Source: Acidobacteriota bacterium (GTDB lineage: Bacteria > Acidobacteriota > Thermoanaerobaculia > Multivoradales > Multivoraceae). From it: a stretch of 64,000 nucleotides of DNA. Positions 34,777-41,745 of this stretch are shown one piece after another; the first letter of the stretch is position 1; the number at the start of each line of letters is the position of its first letter. A model generated the notes under the pieces. The model was not told where the DNA came from. It did not search any database and saw only the letters and a program-made list of their open reading frames with translations. Made by a program: the position numbers and the translations under genes. Location of the stretch: the NCBI GenBank assembly GCA_003388555.1, contig QQVD01000005.1, forward strand, positions 1 through 64,000, read 5' to 3'.

Positions 34777-37221
34777 TCACTCGCTGCGCAGGACCTCCGC
34801 GGGCTGCACCCTGGCTGCACGGCGGGCCGGCGCGAGGGTGGCGAGCAGGGCTGTGGCGAGAACGGCGGCCGCGGCCGCGATGCACAGCCAGGCGGGAATC
34901 GCGGTGAAGTCCTCGACCCAGCCCCGCAGCAGGCGCGAAGACGCCGCGGCGAGCGCGATGCCCAGCACCGCGGCCGCACCCACCAGACGCAGGCTGCGGG
35001 TCATCACCCAGCGCAGCACTTCACCGCGATCGGCGCCGACCGCCATGCGCACGCCGATCTCGCGCCGCCTGCGGGTGACCAGCAGCTGCATCACCGCGAA
35101 CACCCCGACCAGGCTGAGCAGCAGGCCGACCGCGGCCAGCAGCGCGGTCGTCTGCGACTGCATGCGGTGCACCACCAGGGCGTCCCAGCGCAGCTGCGCC
35201 GCGGTGTGCACGGTGTCCGGCTGGAGCCTCTCGTCGATCTCGCTGGCCGCGACCCGCAACGCCCGCACGTAGGCGTCGGGGTCGCCGACGACGCGCGCCA
35301 CCAGCGCCACCGAGGGACGTGGACGCTGGTCTAGCGGCAGGTAGAGGATGGGCTCACCGTCGCTGCGCAGATCGTGCTGCTTGATCGTGCCGACGACGCC
35401 GACGACCTGGTGCTCGGCCGCCGGCTCGCCCTGGCGCCGTGGCGGCACGAGCAGGATCTGGCCGACGGAGGCTTCGGGAGGTCGGTCCGGCCACGTCTGC
35501 CGCGCCAGCATCTCGTTGACGATCGCGGTCGGTGGGCCGGTGAGCTCGCGGTCGTCGAAGCCGCGACCGTGCAGCAGCGGCACCCCGAGCACCTCGAAGT
35601 AGCCGTCGTCGACGAAGTTGATGCGCGCGCTGCGGTCCTCCTCTGGCCGTGACGGCAGTTGGAACGTGCGCTCGACGTCGAGGAACACCGGCGGCATGAA
35701 CAGCGCGCGCGAGACTGCCGAGACGCCGGGCAGGCCGGCGACGCGACGCTCCAGCTGGCGCATCAGCTCCTGACCGCTGGCGCCGTCGTAGCCGGCACCT
35801 TCGAAGAAGAAGGAGGCGCGCACCAGGCCGCGGTCGTCGAATCCGAGGTCGACCCGCTGCAGCGACCAGAGATTGAAGGCGATCGCGGCGCCGCAGGTGA
35901 GCAGCACCGTCGCCAGCACCACCTGCACCGCCGCCAGGGTCGAGAACGCCTTGAGAGCCCGTCGGCTCACCGTACCGGCGCGCTCTGTCGCGATGCCCGG
36001 TCGCCCGGCGGCGCTGGTGGCGGCGAAGGCCGGGAGGACGCCGAAGAGCAGCGCGACGAGGGCGGCGACCGAAGCGGTGCCGAGCAGCACACGACGATCG
36101 AAGCGCATGTCGCGCGCGAACAGCTCCAGGTCCCACAGCGCGAACAGCTGCCTCGATGCGGTGGCGATGAGCAGTCCCGCCGCCGCGGCGAGCAGCGCCA
36201 GCACGGCACTCTCGACGACCAGCTGACGCACCAACCGGCGGCGCGGCGCTCCGAGAGCCAGGCGCATCGAGATCTCGGGCCGTCGCTCGATGGCGCGGGC
36301 GAGCAGCAGACTGGCGACGTTGGCGCAGGTGAGCAGGAGCAGCAACGCCACGCCGACGGTCAGCATCTGCAGGATCGGCCGGAAGCGCTGGCGGTCCAGG
36401 CCGTGCGTCAGGCGCGCCGGGATGACCGTGACCTCTCGTTCGCCGGTCGCCATCGGCAGGGTCCGGTCGAGTTCCTCGGCGAGGTTCTGCAACTCCGCCC
36501 GGGCACGCTCCACGTTCGCCCCCGGCGCCAGCCGGCCCAGCGCCACCACGGCGTGCACCAGCGGCTCGGGAACGAGGTGGGAGAACGTCGCCGTCGCCGG
36601 CTCGTCGGCGATCCAGAGATCCGCCTGCTCGCCGGCGGTGGCGCCGCGGTATCGCGCGTCGACGACTCCGACGACCGTCGCCGGTTGACGGTCGAGCAGC
36701 ACGGTGCCGCCGATCGTCGACGGATCACCACCGAGCTCGCGCATCCAGAAGGAATGGCCGAGGACCGCGAAGAGCGCACTGCCGGAATCGTGATCGTCGT
36801 CCTCGAGCACTCGCCCCGCGGCGGTCCGGATGCCGAGCTGCCGGAAGAAGCCTCGCGACACCAGGCGCGCGGAGACAGTGCGCGCGGCCACCTTCGGCGT
36901 CTCGTCGGTCGGCTCCAGCCGCAGGCTCGCCCATCGCTCCCCGACCAGGGCCTCGAGGGAGTCGGCGCTGCGTGCGTACTCCTCGAAGTCGGCGGGCGGC
37001 AGGTATCCCCAGGGCCCGACGAACGGCTGCGGATGGGCGGTGTAGACCTGCACCAGGCGACCCGGCTGGGTGCCCGGGATCGGCAGCCAGAGGATCAGGT
37101 TGCTGAGGTCGAGCAACGCCGTCGCGGCGCCGCAAGCGAGCGACGCCGTGAGTACCACCACCGCGGCCATGCCCGGGCGCCGGCGGAGTTGGCGGATGGC
37201 ACTGCGGAGGTCGTCGAGCAC
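34777..37221 (-). CDS. ADOP-type orphan ABC permease (MacB/FtsX-like, duplicated)
   Basis: The 814-residue protein has two MacB-PCD/FtsX units. The first starts LRSAIRQLRRRPGMAAVVVLTASLACGAAT, followed by a periplasmic domain, VALLLLLTCANVASLLLARAIERRPEISMRLALGAPRRRLVRQL, and further helices. A second copy ends MQLLVTRRRREIGVRMAVGADRGEVLRWVMTRSLRL and LLATLAPARRAARVQPAEVLRSE. No ATPase gene is adjacent, as is typical of ADOP permeases. The likely role is export or envelope mechanotransmission, with the ATPase encoded elsewhere. The GTG at 37221 is the start. A purine-repeat array lies in the upstream region. Confidence 0.88.
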   Translation of the reverse strand: MLDDLRSAIRQLRRRPGMAAVVVLTASLACGAATALLDLSNLILWLPIPGTQPGRLVQVYTAHPQPFVGPWGYLPPADFEEYARSADSLEALVGERWASLRLEPTDETPKVAARTVSARLVSRGFFRQLGIRTAAGRVLEDDDHDSGSALFAVLGHSFWMRELGGDPSTIGGTVLLDRQPATVVGVVDARYRGATAGEQADLWIADEPATATFSHLVPEPLVHAVVALGRLAPGANVERARAELQNLAEELDRTLPMATGEREVTVIPARLTHGLDRQRFRPILQMLTVGVALLLLLTCANVASLLLARAIERRPEISMRLALGAPRRRLVRQLVVESAVLALLAAAAGLLIATASRQLFALWDLELFARDMRFDRRVLLGTASVAALVALLFGVLPAFAATSAAGRPGIATERAGTVSRRALKAFSTLAAVQVVLATVLLTCGAAIAFNLWSLQRVDLGFDDRGLVRASFFFEGAGYDGASGQELMRQLERRVAGLPGVSAVSRALFMPPVFLDVERTFQLPSRPEEDRSARINFVDDGYFEVLGVPLLHGRGFDDRELTGPPTAIVNEMLARQTWPDRPPEASVGQILLVPPRRQGEPAAEHQVVGVVGTIKQHDLRSDGEPILYLPLDQRPRPSVALVARVVGDPDAYVRALRVAASEIDERLQPDTVHTAAQLRWDALVVHRMQSQTTALLAAVGLLLSLVGVFAVMQLLVTRRRREIGVRMAVGADRGEVLRWVMTRSLRLVGAAAVLGIALAAASSRLLRGWVEDFTAIPAWLCIAAAAAVLATALLATLAPARRAARVQPAEVLRSE

Positions 37222-37450
37222 GGCGGGTCAGGGGCTGAGGGAAGGGAAAAGGGAAAAGGGAAGAGGGAAAAGGGAAGAGGGAAGAGGGGGCAGAGAGGGG
37301 TCGGGGGTCAGGGGTTGGGGACAAGGGACAAGGGACAAGGGAGGAGAGAGGGGTCGGGGGATAGTGGTCAGGAAGGGAAAAGGGAAAAGGGAAGAGGGAA
37401 GAGGGAAGAGAGGGCAGGGAGCAGGGAGAAGGGAGCAGCGAGAGGGATAG
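37222..37450. repeat. GGGAAAA/GGGAAGA purine array upstream of the ADOP gene
   Basis: The plus strand is almost pure purine and G-rich: GGGAAAA and GGGAAGA heptamers at 37234-37290, GGGACAA x3 near 37324-37345, and a second GGGAAAA/GGGAAGA cluster at 37375-37410. It is the fourth such tract in the window and sits directly before the start codon of the minus-strand permease, so it probably contains or replaces its leader. Confidence 0.9.
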
Positions 37451-37766
37451 GCCTCAACTCTACTTCCGTGTTCCGGTGGCGGGTTGTGCACGACCGCCGG
37501 CGCATTGTTCGCTGCCGCCGCCGCGGCGGCGGTAGTCTCCGCCCGACGATCGCCTGCGTGCTCGTCGCGACGCGATGGACGCGATCGACCGCGGAGTCTG
37601 AGGCATGCGCCGAGTGCAGAGTGACCGCCCCGCGGGTCGCAAGTCCGAGGTTCGACAGGAGGTTACGAGCGCCGCCGCGCGACCGTCCAGGACGGCCTTC
37701 GGGCGGAGCCGTTCAGGCGCTCTCGAGCGCTCTCGTGGCAGCTCTCTCGACCGACCACCCGGTCGC
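37451..37766. other. Intergenic stretch without a supported gene
   Basis: GC-rich sequence between the purine array and the promoter at 37767. Open frames exist but give Arg/Ser-rich translations with no domain or ribosome site. A CGGCGGTAGTCTCCG segment near 37520 contains a TAGTCT hexamer that could be a -10 site, without a matching -35. Confidence 0.3.
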
Positions 37767-37794
37767 TTGACAAGGCTCGTCTCGGGCGTATGCT
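37767..37794 (+). promoter_or_regulatory. Strong sigma-70-like promoter
   Basis: A perfect TTGACA (37767-37772) and TATGCT (37789-37794) are separated by 16 bp, predicting a transcript start near 37801. That base is also the first base of a stem (GTGAG...CTCAC), which supports the assignment. It drives the candidate structured RNA rather than an annotated gene. Confidence 0.75.
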
Positions 37795-37895
37795 GTCTTC
37801 GTGAGTGGGCGCTCCGGGGTCGAGATCACTCCCCCGACGCTGCACCCCTCACAGCGCGAAGCCACATCTGTCCACGACCAGCGAAGGAGGTTTGA

Positions 37896-37961
37896 ATGAG
37901 TCCGCCGGACCAACAGGAACCCTCGAACCTTCGAGCTCGAGTGACTCTCGAAGGCTGCTGA
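37896..37961 (+). CDS. 21-residue mini-ORF with perfect Shine-Dalgarno
   Basis: AAGGAGG (37884-37890) stands 5 nt before ATG 37896. The frame begins MSPPDQQEPSNLRAR and ends with a Cys codon before TGA. It has no run of a single regulatory amino acid, so a classic amino-acid attenuator is not obvious. It may be a leader peptide or a dual-function RNA product. Confidence 0.45.
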   Translation: MSPPDQQEPSNLRARVTLEGC

Positions 37962-38087
37962 GGGAACACCGTGATCGGCTGTGAGGTGCCCCGCCACCGT
38001 CGCGGCTCGCGGCGAGCCACAGAGCGCTGACCCGCTGCACGCGAACCGGACTTCAGGATCCACAAGGGGACCCCACCCCGGCCGACG

Positions 38088-38120
38088 AAAAGGGCGCTGA
38101 TTCGAGTCAGCGCCCTTTTT
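38088..38120 (+). terminator. Intrinsic terminator, 13-bp perfect stem
   Basis: AAAAGGGCGCTGA (38088-38100) pairs perfectly with TCAGCGCCCTTTT (38107-38119) around the loop TTCGAG, and ends in a T-run. It terminates the transcript from the 37767 promoter and lies 70 bp before the TPR gene. Confidence 0.85.
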
Positions 38121-38189
38121 GCGTCTGGCGCGAGCTGCGCGGCCACCGAGTGCCCGCGACGGTGATGCCGGGCTAGACTCGCTGCCGCG

Positions 38190-39566
38190 ATGAGCTTCCT
38201 GCGCCGCATCCTGGGTGGGTCGAAGACGGCCGAAGACGTGCAGGGCCTCCTGGAGTCTGGCGATGCGCGCCGAGCACTCGCCGCGGCGCGCAAGCTGGAC
38301 CCCGGCGCCGTCAGCGAGGAGAGGCGCGCCGAGCTCGAGGCGTCCTGTGAGCGGGCCCTGCTCGAGGCGACGATGGCGCGGGTCGACGCGGCGCTCGAGG
38401 TCGACCATCTCGAGGATGCCGCCGAGTGGATCCGCATCGCCCGCCAGCAGCTGTCCACGCTGCGCACCAAGGAGCGCGCCGCGCTCGAGTCCGAGCTCGC
38501 TGAGCGGATCGCCGTCGTCGAGGAGAGGTCGAGCCGCGCGGCGGCGGAGGCGATGCGCCGCGACCTCGACGCGCACCGCCACGACGAGGCCGACCCGGAC
38601 GACGACGAGACGCCGCTCGAAGCCGCCGAGCAGGCCTTCGAGGTGCTGATCGACACCCTGGGCGAGGAAGCCGCGATCCTCTACCGCGAGGCCGGCGCGC
38701 GTAGCGCCGCCTTCCGCGCCGCGGCTGTCGCGGTCAGCGAGGGCTCCGCGAGGGCGGCGCTCGAGCAGCTCGAGGCGATCGAGGAGGAGCTGCGCGCGGC
38801 GCCGGCGGTGGTCCTCGAACGAGGCCGCGCTCTGCTGCTCGACGGGCAGTTCGGCTTAGCGCGCGAGGCCTTCGAGGCGGTCGAGGACCACTTCGCGGCC
38901 CATGCGCTCGACCAGCAGGGAGCTCTCTCCTGGATCGAGCTGTGGAGCGAGGCCGCACTGGAGAGCGACGCCGCCGCCGAAGTCCTCGAACGGCTCGAGA
39001 GCTCGCAGGAGCTGAGCGGTGCGACCAGCCCGACCCTGCTCGAGCTGCACGCCGCCGCCCTGCGCCGCGCCGGCCGCGAGGACGAAGCGATCGAGGCGCT
39101 GCGTGCCGCTGGCGGCAGGTTCCCGTTGCACAACGAGTTCGACTACCGGCTCGCGGTGCTGCTCTGTGAGCGGGGGCGGCACGAGGAGTCCGAGGAGGTG
39201 CTCGCCGAGCGCATCGAACGAGGGTTGCGACCGGGCGGTCAGCAGCTGCTGCATCCGGGCTCCCTGGAGCTGCTCTGCGAGCACCTGCTCTGTCACGACC
39301 CGGTGCCGGTCGAGCGGGCGAGCGAGCTGCTCGACGTGACGGTGCACCTGCTCGGCGGCACCACGGCCAATGTCGCCTGGTTGCGCTCCCACGTGCTGCG
39401 GCACCAGGGGCGGGTCGCCGAGGCGGATGCTGCGGCGGAGGTCGCGCGCGAGCTGCGCGGGCGAACGGGCGAGGGCGACGCGGCTGACGGTGGCGGTGCG
39501 ACGGCGAAGAGCGAACATCGGCTCCGGCGCATCGCGCCGCCGGAAGCCACGAGCGCCGCCGGCTGA
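38190..39566 (+). CDS. Helical repeat (TPR-like) protein, unknown function
   Basis: The 458-residue, Ala/Glu/Leu-rich soluble protein is built from helical pairs reminiscent of TPRs: LLESGDARRALAAARKLDPG, LLDGQFGLAREAFEAVEDHFAAHALDQQGALSWIELW, ALRRAGREDEAIEALRAAGGRFPLHNEFDYRLAVLLCERGRHEESEEVL. An acidic stretch around residue 135 (DEADPDDDET) separates a coiled-coil-like N-terminal third from the repeats. No signal peptide. It probably mediates protein interactions. A TAGACT hexamer at 38174-38179 is a likely -10 site, which would leave only a few bases of leader. Confidence 0.78.
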   Translation: MSFLRRILGGSKTAEDVQGLLESGDARRALAAARKLDPGAVSEERRAELEASCERALLEATMARVDAALEVDHLEDAAEWIRIARQQLSTLRTKERAALESELAERIAVVEERSSRAAAEAMRRDLDAHRHDEADPDDDETPLEAAEQAFEVLIDTLGEEAAILYREAGARSAAFRAAAVAVSEGSARAALEQLEAIEEELRAAPAVVLERGRALLLDGQFGLAREAFEAVEDHFAAHALDQQGALSWIELWSEAALESDAAAEVLERLESSQELSGATSPTLLELHAAALRRAGREDEAIEALRAAGGRFPLHNEFDYRLAVLLCERGRHEESEEVLAERIERGLRPGGQQLLHPGSLELLCEHLLCHDPVPVERASELLDVTVHLLGGTTANVAWLRSHVLRHQGRVAEADAAAEVARELRGRTGEGDAADGGGATAKSEHRLRRIAPPEATSAAG

Positions 39567-39643
39567 GTGCGCCCTGCGGTTGGCCGCTCGTCGAGCTCGG
39601 CGGCTCTGGCTCGAGCGCGGGACCCGTGTCGGCGACGAGGAGG

Positions 39644-41582
39644 TCAGTCGACGTAGCCCATGGTGCGCAGGTGGCGCTGCAGCGCCTCACGCTCCTCGTC
39701 GCTGAGGCCTTCCTCGGCCTCGATGCCGGCGGCGGCGCCGACAGCGGTCTCGTCGTCCTCGGCGCCGGACTGGCTCGACAGGCCACCGAAAGAACGGCGC
39801 GAGACGATCTGCGGCACCGCCCAGACTGCCTCTGCGGCCTCGGCTGCCCTCCCGGTGGCCGACGGCACCGTCGCCTCGACGCAGAGCGTGATCTGCCGTA
39901 GCGAGAGGCGGGCGAGATCGATCCGCTCCTCGTGCCACGCGTCCTGTGAGGGGACGCCCGCCTGCCCGCGCGGTCGAGGCGGTTGCACGATGCGCTCGAG
40001 GAGCACGACGCTCCTTGCAGCGGGTTCCGCGGTGCTGGCGGTGGCGACGAAGCGGACGGCAGGCGGCGCCTTGGCGTCGGCGGGAGCGGCTGCCGAACCG
40101 CGATGACCCGGGGTCGCGGGCACTTCGAAGGCGGGCACTCCGAAGCCGAGCTGCAGCTCGGCCTGCATCGGCAGCAGGAGCTGGCCGCAGAGAGCGGTGT
40201 GACGAAGGACCCGTCGTCGCGGGCACTTCGAAGGCGGGCACTCCGAAGCCGAGCTGCAGCTCGGCCTGCATCGGCAGCAGGAGCTGGCCGCAGAGAGCGG
40301 TGTGACGAAGGACCCGTCGTCGCTCACCGGCGACGACTCGCTGCACGATGTCGCGTCGGTGCGCGAAGCGGAAGGCGCGGCGTTCGACGAAGCGATAGCC
40401 GTCCTCCGGGGTGACGGCTTCGAGGTGCGGACGCCCGAGCGCGGCGAGCTGCGGAGCATGGTCGACGGGATAGCGCAGGGTGCGTACCGGGTCGAAGGGC
40501 GGGATCCACTCCCAGACGATCTCTCCGTCCGGCGTGAGCTCGAACGTGCGTCCTCCGCGGGTCGAGGTGATCAGGGTGTTGCCACCGGCGAGCGGCTGCT
40601 GGGTGCCGCCGGTGTTGGTGAAGAAGCTGGCGTCGGTCCACTCGCGCACCACGGCACGGCGCGAGGGGTCGATCTCGAGCAGCGCGCTGCGGGTGTCGTG
40701 GTAGCGACCGCGGGTGCCGTTGCTGAGCACGAAGATGGCGCCGGCGCGCGGCTCGCCCGGTGGCACCATCAGCGCTTCGTGCTGCATGTCGAGGCGCTCG
40801 CCGAAGGTCCAGACGACGTCGCCGGTGGCGCGGTCGATCACCAGCAGGTGGTCGAGGTTGCGGGCGCTGACCAGCAGGTTGCCGGGACGGAACCGCGTGT
40901 CGCCTCCGTCGTGCCAGCGGTTGGAGGGCAGCTCCTGCACCGAGTTGAAGTGGGTCAGGTTCTGGCCGCCGCGCCGGCCCGCCTGCTCGATGAGGTCGCC
41001 GAGGTGGAGGTCGCTGCGCCAGCGCCAGATCTCGCGGCCCTGGCGCTCGATCTCGACCAGATCGTCGGTGGCGGAGCCGTCGCGCTGGCTGATCACCAGG
41101 GTGTTGCCGTTGCGCAGCCGGATGACGTCGTGGTGGGGCAGCTCGGCCTCGAAGCGGTGCGACCAGACGAGGTCTCCCTGCCACGAGTACTCGAAGACGG
41201 CCGGTCCCAGGCCGAGGCCGAGCAGGTTGCCGTCGGGCAGCAGCCGGACCCGCGACTTGACCCTCGCCTGCGGCCAGCTGTGCACGACGCGCCCGTTGGC
41301 GTCGAAGAGCGTCGGGGTGCGCTGGCGGAAGAGGTCGAGGTTGTAGCCGGGGGCGCTGCGTCGGGGATCGAAGATCGTCACCCAGGCCCGCGGTTCGGGA
41401 CCGTCGCCGCCGGCGTCCAGGGTGGCTGGTGGGACGTCGGGCGCGGCGCAGGCCGAAGCGACCAGCGGCGCGAGCACCACCAGGAGCCCGATGAGTCCGC
41501 TCGGTCTCGCGCAGATGCGGCGCGGCGGCGGCAGCGACGCGCCGTACGGTCGTGGGGCCTCTTCTCGGGCGACATCCGGCAT
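39644..41582 (-). pseudogene. Arylsulfotransferase-like lipoprotein, frameshifted by a 103-bp tandem duplication
   Basis: From ATG 41582 the protein has a lipoprotein signal (LIGLLVVLAPLVASAC) and an ASST-like propeller: HHDVIRLRNGNTLVISQRDG, LTHFNSVQELPSNRW, GNLLVSARNLDHLLVIDRATGDVVWTFGE, QHEALMVPPGEP, GGTQQPLAGGNTLITSTRGGRTFELTPDGEIVWEWIPP. At 40113-40323 a 103-bp unit is repeated and shifts the frame; as it stands the reading runs on to 39687 with Arg-rich junk. With one copy removed, the frame joins a sensible C-terminal part that ends LQRHLRTMGYVD at 39644. Either a recent inactivation, a slippage switch, or an assembly artefact. Confidence 0.8.
40113..40323. repeat. 103-bp perfect tandem duplication bounded by GTCGC
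   Basis: Two identical 103-bp copies start at 40113 and 40216, and GTCGC occurs at both ends and at the junction (40113, 40216, 40319). Five-base homology at the borders fits slippage or microhomology-mediated duplication. 103 is not a multiple of three, so the copy number decides the reading frame of the surrounding gene. Confidence 0.95.
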
Positions 41583-41745
41583 CGGCGCGCAGCGTAGCTG
41601 AAGCGGCCCGCTAGCCGACCTTCGGCGATCGCGCGGCGGAACGGCTGGCCCGCCCCTTCTCGCAGCTCCACCGAACCGGGATCGAACTCCCGCCCCGGTC
41701 ATCGTCGCGCTGTCGGTGCCACGAGGCGCCGGAGCGATGCCGGCA

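Larger units (their letters stand above)
37801..38122 (+). ncRNA. Candidate ~320-nt structured RNA with mini-ORF and terminator
   Basis: The segment is bounded by a strong promoter and an intrinsic-type terminator. Its 5' domain closes with GTGAG (37801-37805) against CTCAC (37849-37853), with an inner CGGGG/CCCCG stem. A CCTTCGAG/CTCGAAGG hairpin lies near 37928-37954. A branched domain at 37979-38022 has CTGT/ACAG closing GGTG/CACC and GGCTCG-CGG-CGAGCC. A short ORF lies inside. It does not show tmRNA, RNase P, SRP or 6S signatures that I can recognise. It could be a novel sRNA, or an attenuated leader for the TPR gene at 38190. Confidence 0.55.

Noticed and set aside
35659-37770. 703-codon plus-strand frame opposite the ADOP permease
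   Set aside because: Gln/Arg/His-rich translation without domains, antisense to a well-defined permease.
37801-38122. tmRNA, RNase P, SRP or 6S RNA identity for the structured transcript
   Set aside because: No tag ending in Ala-Ala, no conserved RNase P core, no SRP tetraloop motif and no 6S-like long closing stem were found by eye. A covariance search is needed to exclude them fully.
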